From Selaginella tamariscina (taxonomy: Eukaryota > Streptophyta > Lycopodiopsida > Selaginellales > Selaginellaceae), in assembly GCA_003024785.1 (NCBI GenBank), contig PUQB01000156.1, positions 424,816 through 488,815 on the forward strand: DNA of 64,000 bases, written 5' to 3'. The notes under the pieces are model-generated. The model searched no databases and had not been told where the DNA came from. It saw only the letters and a program-made list of their open reading frames with translations. Below are positions 50,779-63,215 of the stretch, piece after piece (position 1 is the first letter of the stretch; each line of letters opens with the position of its first letter). The position numbers and the translations under genes are program-made.

Positions 50779-50934
50779 TTTAAGATCCACGTGTACGGCT
50801 GCATGTGCACATACTATTATTAGCGTAGTGGATTTTGATAGCCGTTGGATTGGATTAATTAGACCATTCGTTCTTGTATATAAGTTAGTTTCTGAACTAA
50901 TGATATACACATTTCTATATTCCGAGCTCTCACA
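50779..50934 (+). repeat. 5' LTR of gypsy element
   Basis: About 156 bp, from TAAGATCCACGTGTACGG to CCGAGCTCTCACA. The copy at 55490-55650 is about 161 bp. The 5' end lacks the expected TG (TTTAAG against TGTAAG in the 3' copy). It contains TATATAAG (a possible TATA box), and TGGTGGAGGTGAGG (a possible primer-binding site) follows. Confidence 0.85.
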
Positions 50935-51079
50935 TTGGTGGAGGTGAGGGGCACCTCTAATTGTCCCTACGGAGTGCTCGGATTTGTGTCTTTTTATCAA
51001 TTTTCTCTGTCTTCTTAGGTCTAGCTTTTCCATTGTCTAGATCTATTCCTTTCTTGTGGATTTTGTCTCTTCTTCATCC

Positions 51080-52033
51080 ATGAATCCACAACAGCAAATC
51101 CCTTGTCTGTGGAGCAGTTACTCATGCAGTTGTTGGATGCCATGCGTGTGCAATTGAACAATCATTCTCAGTTGATGGCAGCATTCACAGCCAGGGTACT
51201 CCTCCTACGCATGTTGCAAACCCCCGTGTCCGGCCGGATTTCTTTCGCGGAAATCCTGGAGATGATGTGTACCATTGGTTTGACCACTTCACTGTGGTTG
51301 CCACATATCATTCGTGGGACGGTGCTCAGTGTTTGCGCGAGTTTCCTACTTGTCTTCAAGGGACGGCGTTGCAGTGGTACAATGGTCTGGACGTTGCAAC
51401 TCGTGGAGATTGGAATATTCTTCCAGAGATCTTCAAACGTGCATTTGGGCATGCGGACGACTGTGATGATGCTTTTCAGCAGTTGCATCGTATTCGTCAG
51501 GAGCCATCTGAGTCGGTGATGCAGTTTGGTGTTCGCTTTCGAAGCCTTTTGCTGCGTGCAGAACCTAACATGTCGGAACGCATCAAGTTAGGTATGTTGT
51601 GGCCAGCACTTCGTCAAGACCTTGTGGGGCTTGTGCATGCACTAGCTCCAGTGACTCTTGACGATGCTTTGAGGCTGGCACAACGATATGAGTCGTCACC
51701 TCTCCCACTTGCCTTCACGTGCTCTTGTTCCACTCCATGTTGGGGATGGACCTGCTCCGATGGAGGTTGAGGCTGTTGCCGCTCGTGTACCAGCACAAGG
51801 TGGGGCCCGTGGACGAGGACGTGGACGTGCAGTTCGTTGTTGGGCATGTGATGAGGTTGGACACACGTATCGGCGCTGTCAACGGTTTCCCGATTGGCGT
51901 CCCCCATTTCCAGGATGGAGGCCATGGCGTCAACAACGTCCGGTTGGTGCTGCTGCAGTGGAAGGTTGTGATGCGGTGGATCTTCCGGGAAACGACGAAT
52001 CGCACGAGTAGAGGAGGGTCCTCGTGCGAATAA
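51080..52033 (+). pseudogene. Retrotransposon gag with zinc knuckle
   Basis: The capsid part has DVYHWFDHFTVVATYHSWDG, ALQWYNGL and FGVRFRSLLLRAEPN, typical of a retrotransposon gag. It is followed in a shifted frame by an Arg/Gly-rich stretch and the CCHC knuckle CWACDEVGHTYRRC (about 51840-51880). Several frame changes exist (about 51230-51270 and 51700-51770), so it is not translatable as it stands. Confidence 0.85.
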
Positions 52034-52119
52034 ATTAGTGACCCCTCCATCTTTCTTTCGGGAGTATCATCAAGGGGTTCACTCGGCACCAAATCATCCG
52101 GTTTTCACTTTTCAAGCTC

Positions 52120-55100
52120 GTTTAATCGCACGCCTCGTCCGTTTTCCTTTCAGTGTTGGTGGATACAGGTTCAAGTTTGTCCTCTGTTTCTCAATCTGTT
52201 GCTACACGTTGCAGCCTTCATTTGCGTCGTGCGGTAGAACCAGTCTTCATTCTGTACGGCAACGGACATACTCATGCTTGTTCGCGGGATGAAGTGGACA
52301 TTGTTGTTCGTGTGGATGATTGTGAGCTCGAGCTTCAATCTTTGCGGGTGGTGCCGAGTCAAGCTTTTCACCTTATTCTTGGTATGGATTGGTTAACTCG
52401 CAATCATGCCAAGTGTGACTTTGAAAAGTCTCCCCCTTGTTTGACTCTCCCTCGTCTTTCTTCCATTCCTCTTACTTCTATTCCACTTCGTCCATCTGCT
52501 TCCACCTCTGCTTCCATCACTTTTGTCTCACCCTTATTTCCAACCATTTTCCCTTCATGCTCTTCCTTTTCTTCTTTGGATCCATCAGATGATCGTCGTG
52601 CTGTAGTTGTTGATCAACTCAAGAAGGAGTATGCTGATCTTTTCAACTTCGACTTGTCATCTGGGGCCAAGATGCGACACGCCACCCTATTCCAACTGGA
52701 GAAGCTAGGCCAATCAAGGTACCTGTTCGGCGTCGATCACCAAAGGAGCTCAAGATCTTACGAGCGAATGTCAAAGAGATGTTGGAGAAGGGTGTTATCC
52801 GGAAGTCTCGAAGTCCTTGGGCGTGCGAACCTCACCTTGTGACGAAGCCTGATGGGAGCGTTCGATTCTGCATTGACTATCGCCCGTTAAATGAGGTAAC
52901 CGTCTCAGATGTGTACCCACTTCCTCATACTGCAGACCTTTTGGATCGACTGGGGCGGAGCCGTTGGTTCACCAAGTTAGATCTCGCATCTGGATATTGG
53001 CAAGTTCCGATGGCTGACATGGACATTCCCAAGACTGCTTTTCGGACACCATTTGGCCTGTACGAGTTCCTGGTGATGCCTTTCGGTTTGAGCAATGCTC
53101 CAGCAACTTTCCAGCGTATGATGGACGAGGTTCTTTGCGACATGCCGGAGGTGACTGCCGATTTCATCGATGATGTTTTGATCCATTCGGATGGAACGTG
53201 GGAGGAGCATGTCGGTGATGTACGTAAGGTTTTGGATCGACGCGGGAAGTTGGTTTGAAGTTGAAGCCATCTAAGTGTGTGTTTGGATCAAAGGACACCA
53301 CTTATCTGGGTTATCGCATTTCACGTGAAGGTTTGCAAGTCGATCCTGACAAACTAGTTGCAGTTTTGAAGTTCCCTACGCCAAAGTGTGTGAATGATGT
53401 GCAACGCTTTCTTGGCAAGGTACAATATCTGGGTCGTTTTGTGGATCATCTTTCAGATCGTACTGCACCGTTGCGCGTTGTTGAAATCGTCAATGACTTC
53501 TTTTGTTTGGTCTAAGGATTGCAAGCAGGCATTTGCAGATCTCAAAGAGTTGTTGACGACTCCTCCAGTTTTGGCGTACCCGGATTACACCCGTCCTTTC
53601 ATCTTGCGTGTAGATGCTTCTGACATCGGCCTGGGGGTGTATTGATGCAGGAGAGTACAAGTGTTCCTGGCCAACGACATCCCATTGCGTACATCAGCCG
53701 TACATTGCAGCCAGCAGAGGTGAATTACTCCACGACTGAAAAGGAGTGTCTAGCAGCAGTTTGGGGTTTTGAGAAGCTCCATGCCTACTTGCATGGTTCG
53801 CGGACGTTGTTGGAAGGCGATCATGCAGCAGTCACTTCGTTGTTGAAGCGGAAGAATTTGATTGGGCGTACTGCTCGGTGGGCCTTGAAACTTCAAATTT
53901 ACGACTTTGAAGTTGTTCATCGCCCAGGAAGTTCCATGGCTGATGCTGATGCTCTTTCTCGGGCTCCTCTTCCACCTTCTCTCTCTTCTGTTGCCCCAGA
54001 GGAACCAGTTGTTCCAGCTTCAGTGGACTTTTTGGACGAAGATTCCGTACCATCAGCAGTTGCTGTGCTTGACATTCAGTGTCCGCAGAATGCAGAGTTA
54101 GATTTGCCGTCTTTGGATGAGGTTCGGGAAGCTCAAAAGGTTGAGCCGTGGATTCGAAGGCTTCGTGATGGGTTTGAGAATCCTGCATCACTTGCTGATG
54201 ACTTGCCTTTCAGGCATTTACATTCACAGTATCGCCTTCAGGATGACCTTCTTTATTTTGTGGGGACTGATCCAGATGATCCTTTGCGGTTGGTGGTGCC
54301 TTCAATCTTCATTCCACGCTTCCTCCATGCTTACCATGACTCTCCTATTCTTGGCGGGCACATGGGACATCGTCGGGTGATGGAGAAGCTGCGCAGATCT
54401 TTCTATTGGCCGGAGTTGCGAGGAGATGTGATTCGGTATGTGCGTAGCTGTGTGTGGTGCCAAGCTCGCAATACTCCCCCATGTGCTTCGGAAGGACGGT
54501 TGGAGTCAATTGCAGTTTCTCGTCCGTTTGAATTGGTGGCATTTGATTTGATGGGACCTTTTCCGCGGTCAACTGCTGGTAACGAGTACGTTATTATTGC
54601 TTCTGATTACCTAACTCGTTGGGTAGAAGTTGGTGCTCTTGCTAGTGCGACTGCTTCTGCTGTTGGTCAGTTTCTCCTGAATCGGGTCGTGTTTCAGCAT
54701 TCTTGTCCGGAGCGAATTCTCTCGGATAATGGTCCGCATTTATGGCTGAGGCATTTCATGTTTTGACATCTCGATTAGGGATACGCCACACTTTCACAAG
54801 TGCTTATCATCCTCAGACAGATGGTTTAGTGGAACGGCTCGTCAGAACCTTCAAGGGGATGATCGCGAAGTATGTGAACTTTCAACATTCAGATTGGGAT
54901 GGTTATCTGCCGTCTCTCCGATATGCTTATGTCACTGGAGTTCAAAGTTCCATTGGTACTTCCCCATATAAGCTTTGTATGGTCATGACCCGGTGTTGCC
55001 AACGGAGTTGGGTTTGCCTTCTCGGTTACCGCGAGCTGCTGATGCTAGGTCGTGGGATCGGTATCTGACGAGCATTCTTCCATTGGTTCGTGCGGAGTCA

Positions 55101-55457
55101 GCAGAACACTTGGGCCGCGTACAAGTAGGACAACAACAACGCTACAACTCGCATCATCGTCCTCCTGCGGAGTACAAGGTTGATGAACTGGTGTTGGTTC
55201 GTTTTCCCAAGCTTACGGTACGTGGTTTAGCTAAGAGTCTCCTTCCTCAGTGGAAAGGACCGTATCGAGTGCTACGGCAAGTAGGGCCACAGGTTTATGA
55301 GGTTCGGCACGACATTCAACCCGATCCTCCGGAGATTGTACATGTACAACGGTTGAAGCATTTTGTGCAACGGGAACAAGTTGTGCCGCCTACAGATCCA
55401 CCAGTGCCTCCTCCTGATGTTCCTCCAGATCCGGGCCCGTCTACAAGAGAACCCTAA
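52120..55457 (+). pseudogene. Retrotransposon pol (PR-RT-RNaseH-INT), frame-broken
   Basis: Protease: LVDTGSSLSSVS (about 52155), with ILGMDWL later. RT: KPDGSVRFCIDYRPLNEVT, TKLDLASGYWQVPM, FGLSNAPATFQRMMDEV, and FIDDVLIHS as the YxDD-type box (about 53164-53190). RNase H: LRVDASDIGLGVY (after 53603), YSTTEKECLAAVW and ADALSR. Integrase: an HHCC finger (GHMGHRR to CVWCQ), DLMGPFP, LSDNGPH and the Glu in QTDGLVERLVRTF. A GPY-type segment, QWKGPYRVLR, ends it; no chromodomain was seen. Frame breaks at about 52700-52760, 53240, 53490, 53640, 54740 and 54970 mean the element is not autonomous as sequenced. Confidence 0.9.
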
Positions 55458-55489
55458 CCAACTTACACCCTTCCGAGAGGAGGGGATGA

Positions 55490-55650
55490 TGTAAGATCCA
55501 CGTGTACGGCTGCATGTGCACATACTATTATTAGCGTAGTGGATTTTGATAGCCGTCGGATTGGATTCAATCTGGACCACTCGCTCTTGTATATAAGTTA
55601 GGGTTTCTGAACTAATGGATATACACATTTCTATATTCCGAGCTCTCACA
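55490..55650 (+). repeat. 3' LTR of gypsy element
   Basis: TGTAAGATCCACGTG to GAGCTCTCACA, with the canonical TG...CA ends. It differs from the 5' LTR by small substitutions and indels (for example GGATTCAATCTGGACC against GGATTAATTAGACC), so the insertion is not very recent. Confidence 0.88.
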
Positions 55651-56039
55651 ATAAGTTAATTAATAATGACTAATAAATGAGTAAAAAAATTTATATAAAT
55701 ACTTTGCCAATGTTTTTGGAGTTAACAATTGTTGTAAGTATCTAACAATTGTTATAATTGTCACTCACTTGGCTTCTTGATAAGAAGAATAAGTTTTAAC
55801 ATAGTAAAAAAAATCATTTTTCATTTTTTTTAATAAAACTTCCATTTAGTAAAGTGGTTTCTTCAAATTATCTAGCAAATGAATTATTATGTAACCCATA
55901 CATGATTAAAACAATTAACTCTTTTATTTGATGTACATAAACTCTTCCTTTATAAAACAATAAATAAACCATCCTTAAAATTGAGATACTTGTGATTTTA
56001 AAAATTACATTTGCACATCAATTCCAACATCCTACCAAG

Positions 56040-58662
56040 TGCAAATCCAATATCCTTTGTTGAAAGCGTGTTGGCAAGGAGGATGCCCAGCAGGTAATCG
56101 CCACTTTAAGTCCTTACATATTTATTGTTTGTTAGGTTCATATCTATACGCACGCATCACCTCTAAAGGTGAAGCCATTCAAACCTCGTTCAAAAGTTAA
56201 GTGGTTTCAATCCGGTGCGGACGGGGTTATGGATTATCCGGCCGACGTGCAAAATGTCAAGATTAAAAGCCTGAAAGCAGTAAGCTTAGCAGTTTTCTTA
56301 TTATTCATTTCAATCATTCGGAAATAATTGTGTACTTTCTTCAGGGACTTGTGCATGTATATCGTAAACTACCGAAGACTTGTTCTTGTTCTTGGACTGA
56401 CGTATCAACGGTCAGACCAACCACTGAAAGTAAGCTCTTTGTCTGTGCGTACATACATGCATGCAGACATACATACATCATATATATATATATATATATG
56501 ATGACAGTTAGAAATTGTTTATTCAGGCCATTCCGGATTCTAAAGCAAGCGGAAGATGACACATGCCAAAACAGAGCACAGCTCTTGGCATTAGTACAAC
56601 ATCGCCATGCAGTGGGGAGTTGGACAATGCAGCACGATGTCTGTAGTCAGTTCTGGGGAACACTTACGAACTGCGGAGCTTTGCTTATCCGTCAACACGG
56701 GTCCTATCTACTTTTGTTTCTTGCATTTGTTTCTGCCCTGAAATGAATATTCAGACGAAACAAGAATTTATAACATGTAGTAGTATGAATAGATAATAAA
56801 TACATCAACTTGTTGCACTATAAAAACTGCTTGAACCTGGGGTTGTAAGATTGTAGCCTTGGCTCATATCATAATTCATTTCAATTTAAAGATAACGATG
56901 TGCAGCTTCCAGATCCTGTATAACCCACACATACACAAATAAACATCGACCTTACTCAACTGGTTAATCATAAATTTCTTACTAACTCAATTAAACGCTG
57001 CCCGCGCTGCTTGTCAAGTTTTACAAACCAGCTTAAAGGAAGACCCTAAGTCGGGGCCGGCGTGGGTTAATCTTGCATCTGCTTAGGAAGTCCTAGGTGA
57101 TTTACAAGTGCTAGCAAATGTCTGGAACATGTATTCATTTCTGTGTTGTGTGCGCGCGGATCTATATACATATATCAACTGTGTTGTGTGCGCGCGGATC
57201 TATATACATATATCAACTGTGTTGTGTGCGCGCGGATCTATATACATATATCAACTGTGAGGTGTGTAATGTGTGTGATCAAAGACTTGTTTATGTTTAT
57301 GTGTATGTATGTATGTATATGCATGTGCGCATCACTTTCTAACGCACATAAATGTGAAGGGATTTATGGAACCTCACAGATTAACAACAAGATATGCAGT
57401 AGCTGCACATAGGATAAAAGACGCAGAGAGATCGGACGATCCATCAGAGCAGATGTCTTGGGCTGCAAACGAGATGGCTTCTATACTAAGGGAGGAGATC
57501 CTGCAAGTCTTCATCCTCGGCTCGCATGGGCTGGTTTTGCTATAGTTAACACAGCATAGTCATTTGACAGAGGTGTCACTCACACGAAAGAGTTCGAAGA
57601 AAGAGCAGTCCAGACACTACAGCAGGCAAGATAGCATATATATATATATATATCACTATATGTGGGAAAATTATACAACTTTCTCACAAAATGTATATTC
57701 ATATAAGAAAGTGTGTGGCAACAAAAACTACTAATATGTAGTACAGTAGTATCCATATATGTATGTATGTTTATATACATATGTATGTATATACTTTATT
57801 ACTGATATAGAATAAGTAATACATAACGATCGTTTTAATTTTTTTCCTTGTCTTGTGTTATTAGTTCACGCAATCGAGGAGGACCGAGAGGATGCAGCTT
57901 GGATTACATACTCTTTGCACTCTGCAGTTTGTAGCAGCACAGAATTATCTCAAGTCGGCTATTGCGAGGAGACATACGTTTGCTATGGCGTGGTCCAATC
58001 CAGGTACATAATCAAATGAATATATATCTTCCTTATAACTTATATTATACTCTATTATGATATAAATCGCTACATGCATATCACATTTTACATGTAAGCT
58101 ATCGTATAGTGTATTATACCGTAGTTTATTATAGCTTGTAGATATAGATTACACACACAGAGAGACACAATATGTTAATGCTTGTACAGGAATAGCTATG
58201 CAACTTTGGGAGGATCAATCACATGGACTCTACTCCAACTTGGCAAACCTATATAGGCAGCAGAAAAGATTCTCTGAAACTCATGATGCTTTCAAGAAGG
58301 TAATCACTTGCTTTCAACAATACTTAATTCTCTGTTGTTTGTGTGTGTGTGTGGATATGTGAAAACTCAGAAGTACAGGTGTTTTGACTCGAGATATCTT
58401 GTACATGACAGTATGTGTGTTACATACATGTGACATGTGCTTGTTTTTCTGTATAATAGTGTATACGCTGCAACATATGTTTTAAGTATTATATACCATA
58501 CTTGTACGGGGTAGTCTTTGGATGTGCACACGCGCACAGAGCAATAAGTTCTATAATATATACATTAAAGTGAAATGTTGATTATTGAAGGCATTGGAGA
58601 TATGTCCGGGCTATGCACCTGCATGCAACAACCTTGGATTGCTTCGTGTATGGTTTGATCAG
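56040..58662 (+). pseudogene. TPR-repeat protein gene remnant, unit 2
   Basis: Same exon series as at 43040. It keeps two exons lost from unit 1: about 57865-58002 (LGLHTLCTLQFVAAQNYLKS, then AIARRHTFAMAWSNPG) and about 58191-58298 (GIAMQLWEDQSHGLYSNLAN, then LYRQQKRFSETHDAFKK). The last exon, about 58593-58662, reads ALEICPGYAPACNNLGLL. It lacks the LEKDVYHPG part and the segment equivalent to 43638-44098. TAG stops (for example at 57543) and frame breaks show decay. The TPR array suggests a protein-interaction scaffold; the exact gene is not identified. Confidence 0.65.
57143..57258 (+). repeat. 38-bp unit in three tandem copies
   Basis: GTTGTGTGCGCGCGGATCTA and a further 18 bases, repeated three times head to tail. 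Unit 1 has a single copy at about 44643. Confidence 0.95.
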
Positions 58663-58680
58663 GTAACATACAGTATGTAT

Positions 58681-58719
<39 letters not shown>

Positions 58720-59070
58720 GAGAGAGAGAGAGAGTGTCTTTCTGTTAAATTCGAAACTAAATGTATGATTTCAGGCTATATATCTTCCTTGGTGTATCCA
58801 ACTCATATATACACACCATCGTACATACGTTACAAAGTATATTCTTTCGTGTATATTTGGCATATACCGTTCGCACAAAAGTTTGATGGGTTTATTTGTT
58901 CTTACATGTGTACAGTATTCAAATGGAAAATTACACAAAATTATAGTATAATATTATTATAATTACACGCAGGCACGCACGCACATTATACTGCAAATTG
59001 AAGTAACTCTTTACATATATATATTGTGTGTGTGTGTCCGCGTGCGTGTGTATTCATTTGTTTCTTTTAG

Positions 59071-59535
59071 ATACAACAAGAGGAAAAAGAGCGTCTGGGA
59101 TGGATTTATTGATAAGAAAAGGAGGAAGAAATGTATATCACTAGATCCATCAATTTGGGGTGAGCTACCATTGGAAATTCGTATTACTGCGCTGTGTCGC
59201 TTTAGAACCGCGTCCAAGACTTGGCATGAAGGATGTCGCAGGTATATATAGTGCAGTATAATGTGCGTGCGTGCGTGTGTACATAAACAAACATGAACTA
59301 GATATATACACCAAATTTATCTGTATGCGTGTGAAACGACAAAGTGGCAAGGGAAAGTGCTATTTAACGGTGGGGAGCCGTGATATACACGAGCATGGCT
59401 TGGGCCTCAATGAGTTGCTGGGAGCTTCATACTATCATCAAAGAGCAGGGTAACCAGTTTCGTGGCGTTCCTTTGATAATGTGGTATCAAACGGACGTGT
59501 TATTCCCTGATATTGGATTTGCACCTGGTAGAATG
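59071..59535 (+). pseudogene. F-box gene copy with internal deletion, unit 2
   Basis: Matches exon 2 of the F-box gene through IWGELPLEIRITALCRFRTA and WHEGCRR with an intact donor. The later parts are frame-broken and joined across the same internal deletion as the unit 1 copy (near 59512, CCCTGATATTGGATTTGC). Confidence 0.8.
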
Positions 59536-59711
59536 TCCCTTTATTTCACACACATATATTCTCTACACTAAAGAAAGAAAATCTTATATTGATTTAGATA
59601 GAAAAGTATAAAAGTGTTTTACAAAGTAACGGTAAGCAAAATAGTAATTAGGCAGTCACTCTCTCTGTAATTAGTTAAAATTAAATAGTACACTTTAAAA
59701 AAAAGAATATA

Positions 59712-60421
59712 CAGCCCACTCCCACCGACAGTTAACATAGTTAAATTAAGTTAATTATTATAACTTAATTAGATTGATCACACTCCCACCAAAGCTTAGT
59801 TAAGTTATATTTTAACTTAACTAAATTAGTGTGATTTTGATGAAGTTAAGTTAAATTAAATAAGTTGTTTTAACAAAATCACACTCTCACCATTACTTAC
59901 ATAAATAAAAATTAATTTATTATGCTGTATTTGAATCACAGTAAAAACGTAGATTTTTACAAAACAAATTAAAAATCTACCATATGCAAAGTGTATTTAC
60001 AAAGCAGGTGTTTTTTTTTTTTTTTTTTTACTCCACGCCTTTCTCTCTAGTGGAACGGCAGCCACCCCTTCAGAGCCTCCCTCTTTGCCAGTCCCTCCGC
60101 TTCCTCCGCTTTCTTTTCCTCTGCCGCTTCCGGCCCCACGTCCCCATCGCCCTCTTCCCCCGTCCTCGGCCCTCGCATATCTCGTTAACTAAATTTTGTT
60201 AAAATTACTAACCGGGCGGGAGCACCCTAAATTTTAACATTCAATTTACTAAAATAAGTTAAAGTTAACTTAACTTAACTAATTTGGTGTGAGTACAATA
60301 TTTAATAAACCCTTATTAATTTTCACCTTAACAAGTTTTAATAAATCTAAACTAAATTAATTTGGTGTGAGGGTGATTCAGTTTAGTTAAATCCATTTTA
60401 ACTATTGATGTGAGTGCGCTG
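59712..60421. mobile_element. Non-autonomous element with imperfect terminal inverted repeats
   Basis: About 710 bp present in unit 2 and absent from the matching place in unit 1 (near 46822). The left end CAGCCCACTCCCACCGACAG and the reverse complement of the right end CAGCGCACTCACATCAATAG agree at most positions, followed by similar GTTAA-rich sequence. It is AT-rich with internal CACTCTCACC-like motifs and a T19 tract (60010-60029). A CT/GC-rich core at 60030-60185 may be captured foreign sequence. No transposase is present. The superfamily is unassigned because no clear target-site duplication was found. Confidence 0.65.
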
Positions 60422-60429
60422 ATCTCACG

Positions 60430-60960
60430 GTGCATCTCTATATGCTTCATAGTCATTCTTAATCACCACAATTGTAGCTTGTGCCCCTCTGTTCATAAAC
60501 ACAATGTCTCTGTCTTTCTTTAACACTCACACACACACATACACCATACCATATTGACCAAGTTAAACAGCCACTACAACTGCAGTTTTGTGCCCATGTT
60601 CATAAACATAATCTCTCTTTCTCTCTCACACACACCATACAGTACTGACCAAATTGGACAACAATTACAGCACAAGTATTGTCAGTCTCACTCCTGCAAC
60701 CACATGTCCCTGTTCATAAAAACAATTTCAATTTCTCACTCATTCACTTACTCACTCTTTTATATAAAGTACTCACTAATACGACCACTCATGCGACCAT
60801 GTGCCCCTGTTTATAAAAGCAATCACAATTTATCGCACTTACTCATACACACACTTTCTTTATAGGATGCTCACCATTACAACCACGTATCTTTATTCAT
60901 AAAAACAATTTGAATTTATCTCACTCGCTCACACTCTCACTCTTATCATGCAACCCCACC
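60430..60960 (+). repeat. Degenerate ~110-bp-period repeat field, unit 2
   Basis: Copy of the field at 46840-47700, somewhat shorter, with the same CACACACACCATAC, TTCATAAAAACAATTTCAAT and CCACTCATGCGACCA-type units. Confidence 0.75.
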
Positions 60961-62420
60961 CTGACCACGGCCAGCCTCGTTAGCAACCTTGCCATTGCCA
61001 GCTCTTTCACCCTAATGTTTGTGTGCATATTTTATTCAATTATATGCTCTAGAATAATTACACAAGCACATCTATGTCTAATGTGTATATATCTTAAGAT
61101 GCTAACAAGATTAATGCTTAATATCAAGTTACAAACACAAAACATCTTATACATTATAGTAGTATAGATGTGCACAAAATTGTGATGTTTCAATTTATCA
61201 CGAATGAAACTCTCACAATCCTTCGTCAATTTGCATTTGTTAAAATGGCTAGCACAAAATCTAATCTAATAAATCAAGTTATTAAATGTTAACTTTTTAT
61301 TCCGTGTTGGTTACATTATATTTAATTTTATAATCATATGCATAAACAAATCTCATTATATTAGCTTTTTTATAATGTAAGTACATAGCATATCCTTCAA
61401 AATTTAATTTATATGTTTCATTTGCTTATCCATTTGAAAATGTTATGTATTAACAAATTTCAATATAATGTTCTTTTTAATGCATTTAAAATTTTATCAC
61501 TCATTAATAAATCAAATTCATGATAAACCTTAGTAAAGTAGATCTTAACAAGACTTTTATTAACAACATTCATTTTAAAACGAATTTAATGAATTAAACA
61601 TATTTAATAAATTAATTCATAATGACTTAAACTTGTTTATTCTTTTAAAAGTTCTTAGCATATGAATAATAAATCTATATAAATATTTTATCAATATTTT
61701 TTTAGAGTTAGCAACGATTGCATATTTAGGAATTATCACTCACTCAACCTTAATAGCTTGATAAGAAGAACATATTTCATCATAGTCAAAAATATCATTT
61801 TTCCATGTTTTTTCAATAAAATTTCTATTTAATTAAGTCTAACCTTACGACTTTTCTAAAGTGTTTAACAAATGGATTATCGTGTAACTCATATATATTA
61901 AAGCAAGTAACTCTTTTATTTAGGCACATAAACTCTTGTTTTATAAAATAACATTTATAAAAAGAATTGAGATTTTAAATTAAAGTTTGTGCCTTTGTAA
62001 AATAAACAATAAAATAAAATACTTTTGAATTTATTGTAATAAAGTACTCTATAGAAAGTGCATTCATACATGGATTGCGACATTGTGACATTCTACTAGG
62101 TTATGTACGACGGTGTGTATATAAACGTTCTAACTAAAATAAGAATGTCTATAATCCCATTTTTTTTATATAATTAAGAATGTTAATATTTAATTAATAT
62201 TTTTTATTATAAAGAAATAAATTTTAGAATAATATATGTTTAAAGAAAGAATATTCTTTAAAATGTTTATTTAAAATATTAATAATTAATATGTAAGATT
62301 AAAGATTTTTTTTTATGTATCATTTCCATTTTAATTATAACGTTCATGTATATATGAGTTGGATACACCAAGGAAGATATATAACCTGAAATCATACATT
62401 TAGTTTCGAATTTAACAGAA
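60961..62420. other. AT-rich sequence of unit 2
   Basis: Aligns with 48430-49895 of unit 1 and more distantly with 42420-43060. No coding signal was found. Confidence 0.6.
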
Positions 62421-62421
62421 A

Positions 62422-62423
<2 letters not shown>

Positions 62424-62517
<94 letters not shown>
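62424..62517. repeat. Perfect CT-TA-GA palindromic microsatellite
   Basis: About 37 bases of CT, a TA centre, then about 38 bases of GA; self-complementary, and the counterpart of 49901-49985. Confidence 0.95.
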
Positions 62518-62519
<2 letters not shown>

Positions 62520-62529
62520 CATACTGTAT

Positions 62530-63215
62530 GTTACCTGATCAAACCATTTTCCCTGAGATACAAGAAGCAATCCAAGGTTGTTGCATGCAGGTGCATAGGC
62601 CGGACATATCTCCAATGCCTTCAATACATTTGACTTTAATGTATATATTATAGAACTTATTACATGCTCTGTGCGCGTGTGCACATCCAAAGACTACGGC
62701 ACGTGCACCCCGTACACTAATATGGTGTATAATACTTAAAACATATGTTGCAGCATATACACTATTATACAGAAAAACAAGCACATGTCACATGTATGTA
62801 ACACACAAACTGTCATCTCGAGTCAAACACCTGTACTTCTGAGTTTCCACATAATATTATCCACACAACACACACACACAAAAGCAAGTGATTACCTTCT
62901 TGAAAGCATCATGAGCTTCAGAGAATCTTTTCTGCTGCCTATATAGGTTGGCCAAGTTGGAGTGATTGATCTGGGGCCATTAAACTAATCGCCCTCTTGT
63001 ACATAGCCTCAGCTAGTGACGGATCATCCGAAAGTTGCACAGCTATTCCTGTACAAGCATTAACATATTGTGTCTGTGTGTGTAATCTATATCTACGTGT
63101 TCCGTAAGCTATAATAAACTACGGTACAATGCACTATATGATACCTTACATGTATTGCAATGCGAACAACTTTCTATGCGACAGGCATTTTCTAAGGCAG
63201 GTAAATAATATTGAT
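62530..63215 (-). pseudogene. Inverted TPR gene 3' exons, unit 2
   Basis: Minus-strand exons equivalent to those at 49985-50700: about 62535-62625 (ALEICPAYAPACNNLGLLLV then SQGKWFDQ), about 62896-63053 (GIAVQLSDDPSLAEAMYKRA, then RQQKRFSEAHDAFKK after a frame break) and about 63140-63210. Confidence 0.75.

Larger units (their letters stand above)
42698..50780 (+). repeat. Segmental duplication, unit 1
   Basis: This unit contains, in order: TPR pseudogene (+), F-box pseudogene (+), repeat field and AT-rich sequence, and inverted TPR exons (-). The same series recurs at 55651-63292 in the same orientation and with high similarity. It ends at GAGTGACATATATT, where the 5' LTR of the gypsy element starts. 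Confidence 0.85.
50779..55650 (+). mobile_element. Ty3/gypsy LTR retrotransposon
   Basis: Two short LTRs enclose gag, protease, reverse transcriptase, RNase H and integrase, in that (gypsy) order. A purine-rich tract GAGAGGAGGGGATGA precedes the 3' LTR. The left flank matches the end of unit 1 and the right flank matches the start of a duplication unit (42698). The sequences beside the LTRs share no target-site duplication. Confidence 0.92.
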
